Source: Planctomycetota bacterium
GTDB taxonomy: Bacteria > Planctomycetota > Uabimicrobiia > Uabimicrobiales > Uabimicrobiaceae
Length of the DNA: 64,000 nt
Reading direction: 5' to 3'
NCBI GenBank assembly: GCA_029260735.1
Contig: JAJDCR010000050.1
Coordinates: forward strand, 57,633-121,632
The notes below the pieces were generated by a model, which did no database searches, was not told where the DNA came from, and saw only the letters and a list, made by a program, of their open reading frames with translations. The position numbers and the translations under genes were made by a program. How positions within the stretch are numbered: position 1 is the stretch's first letter; every line of letters starts with the position of its first letter. Below are positions 44,345-53,236 of this stretch, one piece after another.

Positions 44345-44375
44345 TTGATGGATAGATATTTTTTGTTGGTATAAT
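44345..44375 (+). promoter_or_regulatory. Promoter with extended -10 for the glutamate dehydrogenase gene
   Basis: TTGATG (44345-44350), a 19-nt spacer, TGG-TATAAT (44367-44375). The spacer is long, but the extended -10 is perfect. The leader would be about 65 nt. Confidence 0.5.
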
Positions 44376-44446
44376 ATTCATCTGGGAAAAGTCCTCAAAT
44401 AAATAATAAAAAATCTAAAACTCTTTTTTGCGTGGAGCAATAATTG

Positions 44447-47400
44447 ATGAAGAAGCAAACCATTACAACTAAAGAGCCCACTATCGACGATTTAATGGAA
44501 ATTTCCAATAGGGTGAAAAAAAACCTGATCGAAGCGGTAGATGAAATTACTCCTTGGTTTTTTCAAACATTACCTTCTTTCTACTATACTATTACAGCGA
44601 AAGAAGAGCAAATTAATCATTTGCACACAGTTATTTCTTTACGGCAAACGAATACCCCTTCGGCCACTTTGCATAGCGCGGATAAAAAAGAAGTTACTTA
44701 TATTAGTGTTGCTGACCGAGACCATCAAATTGTGGAATCTTTACAGAGTCTGGCAGAAACGAATATCCGAGCTGCTACCGTGCACTCGGCTTTAGACGGT
44801 GACCTTATAGTTAGTTCTTTTTTTACCGAGATGCCTGGCTTAGATTTGGAAAATAAGAATGTCCAAAAGAAAATGCAGCAAATTAAAACAGGCTTAGGAG
44901 ATCTTTCCGAAATAGACTTAAAAAAAGCAGAAGACTTTATTAGCGGGATGAATAGAGAGTACATGGCTCGTTATGAAGTTCCGATGATTTGCCGGCATAT
45001 CACCTTTTATTTGCAAATAAATGACTACGAAACAATCTTTGACTTGGACAACGAAAGAGATGAAAGATTTTCTCGCTTCTCTATTTGTACGAACGATCCT
45101 CCCAAAACGGAATATCTTCTCAAAATAACAAAAATTTTGATCACTCACGGTCTCAAAATCAATCGCCTCTATGCTAATTTAATTGATGGACAGCGAGGAC
45201 ACGAACGTATTCTTATTACCATTTATGTGGCCGATAAAGACGGGAATCGATTAGAAGAAAATAGTCTTCTTTGGAAGCGCATTACCTCCGCTATTAAAAC
45301 AGTTAAGTGGGTGGTTGAAGATGAACTATCTGAATTAATTGGAGTGGGCGAACAAAGCCTCAGTGTCCGTAAAGCTAATTTTTTAAGGGCAGCGGCTGTT
45401 TTTGTGCACCAATTTTTATCGAAGGTTCAAGTTGAAAGATACACTTATGAAGTTGTCAAGAAAGCTTTTACTCGGTATCCGCATATTGCTAACTTGATTG
45501 TCACCTACTTCTATGTCCGCTGTCATCCTAATGTTGATCATGTAGAAAAACACTTGAAAGCAAATAAACTCGGGGGAGAAAAAGCAGATGAAATCAAAAG
45601 CAATCTCTCCTCTTCCTTGACCGGTCACCTTTCGGAAGCCATTCAAAAAGCAGAGCAATTTTCGAGTGAAGATATTTATAGCGCGACTATGCATTTTATC
45701 GACCATATGCTCAAAGAGAGAAGGCGCGAAATTCAGAAAGAGGTGAAAAAAGAATTAGAACAAGCCATTTTGAAAATCAATAAATTTGTCGAAAAAGAAA
45801 TTTTTATGACGGCTATTCAATTTATTGATAACATTTTGAAAACAAACTACTTCATTGAAGATAACATTGGCTTGGCCTTTCGTATGGACCCCAAAGTTCT
45901 CTCCACAAAATTTTACGATCCTCTTCCTTATGGATTTTTCTTTTTCTGTGGACGCGGCTACAAGGGTTTCCATGTGCGCTTTAAAGAAATGTCGCGAGGA
46001 GGCTTTCGTTTGGTTCGTTCTCGGGACAAGGAGCACTATGATTTAGAATCTGCGAGGATCTTTGATGAAGTTTTTGGCTTAAGCAAAGCCCAACAACTTA
46101 AAAATAAAGATATCCCTGAAGGGGGTTCTAAAGCCATCGCCCTCTTACTACCAGATACTAATCCCAGAGAATGTGTGGAGTGTGTCATTGATTCTCTGCT
46201 GGACGTTATTGTTATGGATGGCGTAAAAAAACTCAATGTGAACATTGTTGACTACTACGGAAAAAAAGAAATTATTTACTTGGGTCCAGATGAGAACATT
46301 ACCGATGCCTTCATTGAATGGATTGTTCAGAGGGCAAAGGATAAAAAATATGAATACCCTAATGCCTTTATGTCGAGTAAGCCGGGAGTGGGAATTAATC
46401 ACAAAGAGTACGGCGTAACCTCTCAAGGAGTTAACGTTTATGTTGAAAGCTGCCTACATCAACTTAAAATTAATCCCCACCAAGATATTTTTACAGTCCG
46501 CATGGTCGGAGGGCCAGATGGCGATGTTGCTGGAAATGAGATAAAGATTCTCCTTGGTAGCTATCCTCATGTCCGAATTGTTGCTATTTCGGATGGTTGG
46601 GGAGCGGCTTACGATGCCGGAGGATTGAACGGAGATGAACTTTTGCGCTTAGTTAAGGAAGGAAAGTCCATCGTGGAATTTAATCCTAGTTTACTCAGCC
46701 TTGGTTCGCAGAACTTTGTTGTAGATGCTAGCAACGATGAAGGGCGCATCATTCGCGATGAGCTTCAGGTAAGTAATCGGGTAAAAAGTGATCTTTTCAT
46801 TCCGGCAGGAGGTCGCCCTAATACGATTAATATTGGCAACTATGATCAGTCTTTAGATAAAGATGGAAAACCAGTTTTCCGGGCTATTGTTGAGGGAGCT
46901 AATCTATTTTTAACTAATGAGGCTCGGCTTAAACTGGAAGAACATGGGGTCATCATTATTAAAGACAGTTCTGCCAATAAAGGAGGAGTGATTTGCTCTT
47001 CTTATGAAATTATTGCCAGCCTAATCCTTTCCGAAGAAGAGTTTCTGGAAATTAAACAGCAATATGCCATGGAAGTGATCGAAATCTTAAAGAAAAAAGC
47101 AGCTTTAGAGTCTAAGCTACTTTTTCGAGAGTACTATCTACGCAATAGCAAAATGCCCCTAACTCTCCTCTCTTCTGAAATTAGTCAAGAGATTACCTTT
47201 TTAACCGATGCTATCCGAGAATGTATTAGCGCAAAAGATTTTGAGCCCAACAGTCCCAAAAAAGACCTGTACGAGGGCTTGATAAAATCTCACTGCCCTC
47301 CTATTCTCGTCTCCAAATATGGCCAGCGCATCCTGGAAGATATTCCTATTGTGCACCGCTTAGCTATTTTAGCCACTCAAATTGCCGGCTACATTGTTTA

Positions 47401-47599
47401 TCGAGAAGGACTAGGGTGGCGAGATCACTTTCCGAGCATGGATCTTCAAGAAGTGATTAACGTCTATCTTGAAAAAGATCGCTTAGTCCTTGACTACACC
47501 AAGAGAATTTTAGCCTCTGATTTACCGGGAAAGGAAATTATCGCTAGAGTTTTGGATCACAATGCTCGCAAAGAGCTGACCCGAGATGCTTTGCTGTAG
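44447..47599 (+). CDS. Large NAD-specific glutamate dehydrogenase
   Basis: Oxidatively deaminates glutamate to 2-oxoglutarate and ammonia with NAD. 1,050 aa from ATG 44447 (GGAG at 44434-44437; a TTG at 44444 is possible), about the size of the 115-kDa class, larger than the 50-kDa hexameric type and smaller than the 180-kDa type. The N-terminal half is a regulatory region; the catalytic part starts near the FHVRFKEMSRGGFRLV block, with the lysine in PEGGSKAIALL, then GPDGDVAGNEIK and a Rossmann domain ending in IVEGANLFLTNEARL and KDSSANKGGV. It is monocistronic with its own promoter. Confidence 0.93.
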   Translation: MKKQTITTKEPTIDDLMEISNRVKKNLIEAVDEITPWFFQTLPSFYYTITAKEEQINHLHTVISLRQTNTPSATLHSADKKEVTYISVADRDHQIVESLQSLAETNIRAATVHSALDGDLIVSSFFTEMPGLDLENKNVQKKMQQIKTGLGDLSEIDLKKAEDFISGMNREYMARYEVPMICRHITFYLQINDYETIFDLDNERDERFSRFSICTNDPPKTEYLLKITKILITHGLKINRLYANLIDGQRGHERILITIYVADKDGNRLEENSLLWKRITSAIKTVKWVVEDELSELIGVGEQSLSVRKANFLRAAAVFVHQFLSKVQVERYTYEVVKKAFTRYPHIANLIVTYFYVRCHPNVDHVEKHLKANKLGGEKADEIKSNLSSSLTGHLSEAIQKAEQFSSEDIYSATMHFIDHMLKERRREIQKEVKKELEQAILKINKFVEKEIFMTAIQFIDNILKTNYFIEDNIGLAFRMDPKVLSTKFYDPLPYGFFFFCGRGYKGFHVRFKEMSRGGFRLVRSRDKEHYDLESARIFDEVFGLSKAQQLKNKDIPEGGSKAIALLLPDTNPRECVECVIDSLLDVIVMDGVKKLNVNIVDYYGKKEIIYLGPDENITDAFIEWIVQRAKDKKYEYPNAFMSSKPGVGINHKEYGVTSQGVNVYVESCLHQLKINPHQDIFTVRMVGGPDGDVAGNEIKILLGSYPHVRIVAISDGWGAAYDAGGLNGDELLRLVKEGKSIVEFNPSLLSLGSQNFVVDASNDEGRIIRDELQVSNRVKSDLFIPAGGRPNTINIGNYDQSLDKDGKPVFRAIVEGANLFLTNEARLKLEEHGVIIIKDSSANKGGVICSSYEIIASLILSEEEFLEIKQQYAMEVIEILKKKAALESKLLFREYYLRNSKMPLTLLSSEISQEITFLTDAIRECISAKDFEPNSPKKDLYEGLIKSHCPPILVSKYGQRILEDIPIVHRLAILATQIAGYIVYREGLGWRDHFPSMDLQEVINVYLEKDRLVLDYTKRILASDLPGKEIIARVLDHNARKELTRDALL

Positions 47600-47607
47600 G
47601 GGGAATC

Positions 47608-47700
47608 CCTGGAACATAGCGTCTGTCAATGCCCCTACTTCCTGGGGTTGAAACCCCAGGAAAATAACGCCGCCCCCAGCCCATGTGCTGAAGGCACACC
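47608..47700. repeat. Palindromic intergenic repeat cluster
   Basis: Contains a palindrome TTCCTGGGGT/ACCCCAGGAA (47639-47662), similar in type to the CCCTGGGTT hairpin at 10547-10568, followed by a GTGCTGAAGGCACAC-like hairpin (about 47684-47700). It lies between convergent genes. Confidence 0.55.
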
Positions 47701-47706
47701 AATAAA

Positions 47707-48159
47707 TTAGTGAGGTTTGAAATATAAAACCATTCCGGCTCCCATTGCCATAACGATAAAGCCAATATAGAGCATAGGATGAGCGGGCTTTGGTTCTGTG
47801 ACAAGAGTAATCAAAACATTAACAAGCGGAGCCCCTGCAAAAACTAAAGGCATAACATAGCGAGGAGTTCCCCCGTTCATAAAGGCGAGGATAACAAAAA
47901 ATGCTCCTAGCGCTCCAAATGTTCCTGCAATTAACCCCCAAGAAACCCCCGTTTTGTTGAAATTAAAGGGAATTCCCTTTCCCCACATAACCAAGGCTGG
48001 CAGAAGAACTGCGATCAAAAAATAAGCAATCCCGACGCATAAAAATACTTGAAGGGCAGATGCCGGTGGCTTCCCTAGAGCTTTTTGTCCTGTGTGCAAA
48101 GAAGGGCCATACGAACCCCAACAAATAAACGCGGCTACGACAAAAATTAACCATTTCAT
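47707..48159 (-). CDS. Small DMT/EamA-like membrane protein
   Basis: 150 aa, with four to five hydrophobic helices (about 3-20, 38-60, 73-95, 103-121, 127-146). The pattern (CWGSYGP, GTFGALGAFFVILAFMNGGTPRYVMPLVFAGAPLVNVL) resembles one half of drug/metabolite transporters, and I recall similar half-size proteins in planctomycetes. AAAGGAG precedes the ATG. The substrate is unknown; it may need to dimerise. Confidence 0.75.
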   Translation of the reverse strand: MKWLIFVVAAFICWGSYGPSLHTGQKALGKPPASALQVFLCVGIAYFLIAVLLPALVMWGKGIPFNFNKTGVSWGLIAGTFGALGAFFVILAFMNGGTPRYVMPLVFAGAPLVNVLITLVTEPKPAHPMLYIGFIVMAMGAGMVLYFKPH

Positions 48160-48224
48160 ACTGTTTTTCTCCTTTTGTATTGTTTGTTATATTGTATTTG
48201 TTATCTGATTTTTTAGAAGACGTT

Positions 48225-48398
48225 GCGGACAACCACGAGGGCCTTGCAGGCGGCCCTCGTAGTTGTCCCTACATTTATACCGTTTGGCAAATTTTTTAGA
48301 TGATCCAAAGATGCAAAATAATCTTCTAATAATGGCACGGATTATGGCTCGTAGGGACAACTACAAAGGCCGCCCGCAGGGCCCTTGTGGTTGTCCGC
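48225..48398. repeat. MITE-like element with 48-bp imperfect inverted repeats
   Basis: Left arm 48225-48272 and right arm 48351-48398 are reverse complements at all but about five of 48 positions; the centre is about 78 nt of AT-rich sequence. Each arm itself contains short inverted units (GCGGACAACCAC ... GTAGTTGTCCCTAC). No transposase is nearby. A small AATACT/AGTATT hairpin follows at 48411-48427 near the kinase 3' end. Confidence 0.75.
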
Positions 48399-48444
48399 GA
48401 ACGCATCTTTAATACTGTCTCAGTATTAAATCACTAGAAAATCC

Positions 48445-49905
48445 CTAGCAAAGCCACCAAAAAAATCCCCGGAAACGCCGCCACATTCGTTTAATTTTAT
48501 TTGGACGAGAACTTTGGACGGGAAGATTGTGGAGCCACCTGTGGATGTCATTGGCCATACTCGCTCCGCTTTGGTACCGAGAGGATTTATCTTTTTCCAT
48601 TGCTCGCATGATAATAGCATCGAGCTGGGGAGGAACTTGCGGGTTTATTTTACTTGGTTCTGGGGGATACCATCCTAAGATGGAGCGCATGAGAGATTGG
48701 CTTCCTCCTCGAAAGGGTCTTTTCCCGACAAGAAGTTCGTAGAACGTAACTCCTAGAGAGTAGATATCTGTTCTGTGATCGATTTCTGATTGAGAAGAGA
48801 GTTGCTCTGGAGACATGTAGGGGAGAGTCCCTTTATAGTGAGAAACCTCAATGTAATAGCCATATAAACGGCTATCTTCTAAGAGAAAAGAAAAATCATA
48901 GGCAATCCCAAAATCAATGACGGCAACTCCCCCTTCCTTGCGGCTCATGATGTTACTTGGTTTTATATCTCGGTGAATGATGTTATGACCGTGGATGTAA
49001 TCAAGGGCTAAGGCCACTTGAAGAACAAAACGGGCACTTTGCTCTATGCTAAGAACTTTGTCTTTTACTAAATCATCGAGAGCTTTTCCTTCGATAAATT
49101 CCATGGCGTAAAAATAGACATCGCCGTCTTGTCCGACGTCTTTAATCCCGACAATGCTGGGATGAGATAGTCTTTTGAGAATTTCCGCCTCTCGGAAAAA
49201 ATTTTCCACATAGTCTTGGTTCGCAGCTAAACTGCTAGGAAGAACTTTAATGGCGACAGAGTGCCCGCTTGCTTTTTCTTTGCCGAGAAAAACCTTTCCC
49301 ATTCCCCCATGAGAGAGTTCTTTTTCTAAAGTGTAGCGGCCTAGATGGATATCTTGTCCTCTTTTTCTTCCCACTCGTTGTAGATTTTCTATTTCTACGG
49401 CAAAAGTTTTTTTAAGTTTCTCTGCCAGACTAAAGGCTATCTCTTCTCCCCAAGCTTCTCGGACGAGGAGGAGTTGCTCTTTTGGTAGCTTTAAATAGAC
49501 ACGGTAGAGTTTTTCTATTTTTAATCGATCTAAGGCCTTGGACATGTCGAGTTCTAATTGGACGGAAAGGACTTCCACAAAATAGTAAACACTGTATCCC
49601 AGGATGGATCTTTGATAGTAGATTAGAGCTTTTGAGCGATCGATAATCAAGTAGCGAGTGCGAATCAACATAGATAGACAGACTATACCTCCCAAGCCAA
49701 TTGCTAAAAGGTATAAGGGACTTTGTCCTAACGAGAGACTCAACTCTCCAAACATAGATAGAGGAAACATTTGGATGTGGTGGGTTAGAACTAGAGCCAG
49801 TAAAAATACTACATAGCAAATAGCAATAAATCTAACCCACCAAGTTTGGTACCATATGATTCTTATAGGAATGTATTCTTTTTGGGGAAGATTTTCAGAG
49901 CCCAT
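48445..49905 (-). CDS. Membrane-bound serine/threonine protein kinase (Hanks type)
   Basis: 486 aa from ATG 49905, which overlaps the stop of the upstream regulator gene; a TTG at 49947 is an alternative. Two N-terminal membrane helices (about 24-41, 64-82) are followed by a PH-like segment (RTRYLIIDRSKALIYYQRS ... LSVQLEL). The kinase domain has the glycine loop SHGGMGKVFLG (198-208), VAIK lysine 220, HRDIKPSN (D313), DFG (331-333), PYMSPEQ and DIYSLGV. All catalytic residues are present, unlike the two pseudokinases at 12-22 kb. The C-terminus is short and very basic. It is translationally coupled to the NtrC-like gene, linking the two signalling types. Confidence 0.93.
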   Translation of the reverse strand: MGSENLPQKEYIPIRIIWYQTWWVRFIAICYVVFLLALVLTHHIQMFPLSMFGELSLSLGQSPLYLLAIGLGGIVCLSMLIRTRYLIIDRSKALIYYQRSILGYSVYYFVEVLSVQLELDMSKALDRLKIEKLYRVYLKLPKEQLLLVREAWGEEIAFSLAEKLKKTFAVEIENLQRVGRKRGQDIHLGRYTLEKELSHGGMGKVFLGKEKASGHSVAIKVLPSSLAANQDYVENFFREAEILKRLSHPSIVGIKDVGQDGDVYFYAMEFIEGKALDDLVKDKVLSIEQSARFVLQVALALDYIHGHNIIHRDIKPSNIMSRKEGGVAVIDFGIAYDFSFLLEDSRLYGYYIEVSHYKGTLPYMSPEQLSSQSEIDHRTDIYSLGVTFYELLVGKRPFRGGSQSLMRSILGWYPPEPSKINPQVPPQLDAIIMRAMEKDKSSRYQSGASMANDIHRWLHNLPVQSSRPNKIKRMWRRFRGFFWWLC

Positions 49906-51238
49906 ACTCTTCGATCTTACGATAGAGAGTTCGAGTGCCGATTCCAAGCAACTCAGCGGTTTTCGTTTTGTTTCCGTTGGTTTGAGCGAGAGTTTTTATA
50001 ATAACTTTTTTTTCGATTTCTTTCATGGGGGTACCAGCTTGAATAGTGATGGTGTTGCCTTTTTCTTCGGCTTCTTGGATTTTTTTGTCAAAGTGCTCGG
50101 GTTGGAGGATTTCGCCGTCTTGAGCAATAACCACAGCTCCTTCGACACTACGCTCTAACTCTCGGACGTTTCCAGGCCAGTCGTGGTTGTATAGTAAGTC
50201 TAAGGCTTCTTGAGAGACTCCCTTAATTTGGCGTGCATTTTCTTTACTGTAGCGTTCTATAAACAGATTGACTAGTTCAGGAATATCTTCTTTATGCTCT
50301 CGCAGGGGAGGGAGATGTATTTCAATAACTTTGAGACGGTAGTAGAGATCCTCTCTAAATTCACCTTCTTTTACAGCTTGTTCTAAGTCTACATGAGTTG
50401 CTGCGACAAATCTTAAGTCAACTCGTTGGGGGATATTTTCCCCTACTCTTTCGACGATTTTTTGCTCGATTACTCGGAGTAGCTTTACTTGTAAGCTTTT
50501 GGGGATTTCTCCCAGTTCGTCCATGAAAAAAGTACCTTTGTCTGCTTCTAAAATGCGGCCCTTGCGGGGGGCATGAGCATTAGTAAAAGCTCCTTTTACA
50601 TGGCCAAAAAGCTCGCTTTCATATAGATTTTCATTAAGGGCAGTAAGGTTTACTGCCATAAAAGCTCCTTCTCTATTACTGAGTTTATGAATAGCCTTCG
50701 CAACAAGTTCCTTTCCTGTTCCAGTTTCTCCTCGGATTAGAACAGTTGCCCTCGAAGAGGCTACTCGAACAATAGTTTCAAAGACTTCTTGCATTGCCGG
50801 CCCAGTTCCAATCATACCTTCAAAGTACTTGTTTTCCTTGGCTTTACTCAGTAAATCTTGTTGATGGGCTCTTTTTGGTCTAGTTTTTACTAGAGAGTCA
50901 ATCAATTTACGAACTACGTCTATCTCCAGAGGTTTTTCTAGAAAATCTAAGGCCCCTAACTTAATTGCTCGAACAGCTTTCTCTACTGTACCAAAAGCTG
51001 TCATCATGATAACTTCTATAGAAGAATGATGTTCATGGATTTGTTTTAGTACCTCTAGTCCATCTTGTCCAGGTAGTTTTATATCACAAAGAACGATATC
51101 AATATTTTCATTATGAATAATTTCTATTCCTTTTTCTCCGCTTTCTGTTTGAAAAATTTTATGTCCGGCTTTTTCTAAGGCCTTTGCTAAAGCTAAGCGG
51201 GCTCCTTTTTCGTCTTCTATAATTAGAATGTTGTTCAT
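49895..51238 (-). CDS. NtrC-family sigma54-dependent response regulator
   Basis: 447 aa from ATG 51238; a TTG at 51268 is possible. Receiver domain 1-120 with phosphoacceptor D52 (VLCDIKLPG) and the switch MTAFGT; AAA+ domain with Walker A GETGTGKELVA, Walker B FFMDELGEIP and the sigma54-contact loop GAFTNA (family consensus GAFTGA); a C-terminal Fis-type HTH (NKTKTAELLGIGTRTLYRKI). It would activate sigma54 promoters when phosphorylated by the histidine kinase encoded just upstream (50-nt gap). The G-to-N change in the GAFTGA loop is notable because that loop touches sigma54. Confidence 0.95.
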   Translation of the reverse strand: MNNILIIEDEKGARLALAKALEKAGHKIFQTESGEKGIEIIHNENIDIVLCDIKLPGQDGLEVLKQIHEHHSSIEVIMMTAFGTVEKAVRAIKLGALDFLEKPLEIDVVRKLIDSLVKTRPKRAHQQDLLSKAKENKYFEGMIGTGPAMQEVFETIVRVASSRATVLIRGETGTGKELVAKAIHKLSNREGAFMAVNLTALNENLYESELFGHVKGAFTNAHAPRKGRILEADKGTFFMDELGEIPKSLQVKLLRVIEQKIVERVGENIPQRVDLRFVAATHVDLEQAVKEGEFREDLYYRLKVIEIHLPPLREHKEDIPELVNLFIERYSKENARQIKGVSQEALDLLYNHDWPGNVRELERSVEGAVVIAQDGEILQPEHFDKKIQEAEEKGNTITIQAGTPMKEIEKKVIIKTLAQTNGNKTKTAELLGIGTRTLYRKIEEYGL

Positions 51239-51288
51239 TTCTGGATTTTTCTTTCTTATTTTTTCCAAATATACATTACATTTAGATT

Positions 51289-52428
51289 CTATTTTGCTGT
51301 AGGTTCTAAAGGTAAATAAATACTAAAACAGGCCCCTAAATCCAAGTTGTTTTCGGCGACAATACGTCCTTCGTGTCTCTCTATAATCTGGTTTGCAATA
51401 GCTAAACCTAAACCAGTACCTTCTTCTTTGGTGCTAAAAAATAAATCGAAGAGTTCTGAAGGATCATCGACTTGGAAGCCTGGACCATTATCTCGTATTT
51501 CCAATAAAATGTAGTCTTTGATGTTCATTGTTGTGAACTCAAGGATTCCTCCTCCTTGTTCGCGCATTGCTTGGATGGCATTAATTGCGATGTTGTAGAG
51601 CGCTTGAGAAAACTGATTCCTGTCTAGGTTTAATTTAGGAAGATCATCTAGATGGAGATTGATCTCAACGCGACTCTGACGAGCTTCCTCCCGAATGACT
51701 TGAACAACATGACGAATGGTCTCATTGAGATCTTGCCGTTTCATATAGGGTTCGGGAGGGCGAGAAAACTTAAGAAAATGATGGATGATTTGATTTAAAC
51801 GTTGGATCTCTTCCAGAACGTATTCGGCAATTTCTAACATTTCTTCTCGAGAAGAGCTTTCTGGGATTTTTAACCCCTCTCGGATTAGCTGGATGTTCAA
51901 TGAAATAGAGTTGAGGGGATTTCTGACTTCATGGGCAATGCTCGCTCCTAGGTTAGCTAGTGAAGTGGTACGGGCATGGCGTAGCAGTTGAGTCTCCAGA
52001 TAAATTCGATGAGTTACATCTTCCATTACAATAATGCAGCCTAGAATTTTTTTTTGGCTGCGATTACGAAGAGGTGATGCTTTTAGGTCAAAGTAGCGAA
52101 TTTTTTTTAATGTTGTGTTTAAGGGATAGCGTAAAAGTTCGCTACTCTCCCCTTTTTGGATAATATTTTCTCGAAGGATGTGCCCCCAAACTTTTCCTTT
52201 AAATTCTTCCCAAAAAGTAGGAAAAATCTCTTTTAATGATTTACCTATAGCCTTTTCTTTTGGGCAGAACTGCATCTCCATGTGGGAATTCCATATGACG
52301 ATACGCCCTTGATCGTCAATAACAACAATGTTTTGGGCAATACTTTCAACTAGATTCTCCATGTAATCAATATAGTCGTTGTTGTGAATGCCGCTTTCAT
52401 GGAGAGTGTCCGATTGACTATCACTCAT
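51289..52428 (-). CDS. PAS-domain histidine kinase, NtrB-like
   Basis: 379 aa, no membrane segment. PAS domain about 22-140 (NIVVIDDQGRIVIWN), HisKA with the phosphoryl-accepting H166 in SIAHEVRNPLNS, then HATPase_c with the N box (ALYNIAINAIQAM), G1 (DNGPGF) and G2 (GTGLGLAIANQIIERHEG). It partners the NtrC-like regulator immediately downstream. The cytosolic location and PAS domain suggest an intracellular signal. Confidence 0.94.
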   Translation of the reverse strand: MSDSQSDTLHESGIHNNDYIDYMENLVESIAQNIVVIDDQGRIVIWNSHMEMQFCPKEKAIGKSLKEIFPTFWEEFKGKVWGHILRENIIQKGESSELLRYPLNTTLKKIRYFDLKASPLRNRSQKKILGCIIVMEDVTHRIYLETQLLRHARTTSLANLGASIAHEVRNPLNSISLNIQLIREGLKIPESSSREEMLEIAEYVLEEIQRLNQIIHHFLKFSRPPEPYMKRQDLNETIRHVVQVIREEARQSRVEINLHLDDLPKLNLDRNQFSQALYNIAINAIQAMREQGGGILEFTTMNIKDYILLEIRDNGPGFQVDDPSELFDLFFSTKEEGTGLGLAIANQIIERHEGRIVAENNLDLGACFSIYLPLEPTAK

Positions 52429-52477
52429 AGTTTGTAATCCTTTAGAATTCTGGATTCTGGATTCTTTTTTATTTCTT

Positions 52478-52942
52478 CTAATTATCGAGCCAGAGTTCCC
52501 ACTGACTTAGCCTGCTGTTTCGAAAGCTAAGGGTGTAAATGATACTTTGATCGCCTGCAAATTCCTGGTAAATCCAGCGTTCTTTTTGTCCATCAATGCT
52601 TTTTTCTTTTTCTCTAATTTGAGGAGAATCCAAAAATTGTAAGACTGTTGTTGGCTCCATTCCCCGTGCGAGATTATCGTGCAAGAACTTTTTTTGCTTA
52701 AGTCCTGTTTTAAGGAGGAATTTTTCTCGTTTTTTATCCGTTGAGAGCTTAAAAAAATAATGTCTTTGGGTATCGTCCATTAATAAGAGATAAGGCTGAT
52801 ATTTTTCAGGAAAGAGATTTTTATTGTTATCGACTTGTGAGGGAAGGAGGTCTGGGGCTTTACCTTTTTCTGCACAACCGAAACAAAAAGATAAAATAGC
52901 GAGTATTCCTACTAAAGCAGCTCTGGAAAAAGACTTTTTCAT
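52478..52942 (-). CDS. Putative lipoprotein of unknown function
   Basis: 154 aa from ATG 52942 (GAGG about 9 nt upstream). A basic N-terminus and hydrophobic stretch end in FCFGC, a possible lipobox, with Cys about residue 23. The mature part is charged, contains a RHYFFKLSTDKKREKFL helix and ends in beta-rich sequence (ERWIYQEFAGDQSIIYTLSFRNS). It is the first gene of the minus-strand run, 50 nt before the histidine kinase gene, so it could supply an envelope signal. The intervening DNA (52450-52465) has two overlapping CTGGATTCT units. Confidence 0.65.
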   Translation of the reverse strand: MKKSFSRAALVGILAILSFCFGCAEKGKAPDLLPSQVDNNKNLFPEKYQPYLLLMDDTQRHYFFKLSTDKKREKFLLKTGLKQKKFLHDNLARGMEPTTVLQFLDSPQIREKEKSIDGQKERWIYQEFAGDQSIIYTLSFRNSRLSQWELWLDN

Positions 52943-53095
52943 AATAGAGAACCTCACTTATTTGAGAAAATTTTGCCGTAAATTTTGCTATATAAAATAA
53001 AAGAGTCATCCTTATATTATAAGGAGAATCTTGTTTTGACATTCATTTTCTTTTATATTACAATGAAAAATAAAGATTTTGTCAATAAAAAACAG

Positions 53096-53154
53096 TGGCA
53101 TGCCCGCAATCAAACCTGCGTTCATAGACTTTCCAGTCCCCCTTAGGCTACTCC
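53096..53154 (-). pseudogene. tRNA-Ser-like remnant
   Basis: Read on the minus strand, 59 nt resemble a class II serine tRNA: GGAGTAGCCTAAGG (D-arm-like), GACTGGAAAGTC (anticodon-arm-like with GGA in CTGGAAA), and CGCAGGTTTGATTGCG (T-arm-like), ending TGCCA. The anticodon stem and variable arm are shortened and no proper acceptor stem forms, so it is not a working tRNA. It may be a decayed copy or integration scar. Chance similarity is not excluded. Confidence 0.35.
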
Positions 53155-53236
53155 GTTTTAAACAAACAACACTTTTCCTGAAGATAGATGGTAGAAATAT
53201 CTTTAAATAAAAATATAAAGAAGGAGAACTTTTTTT

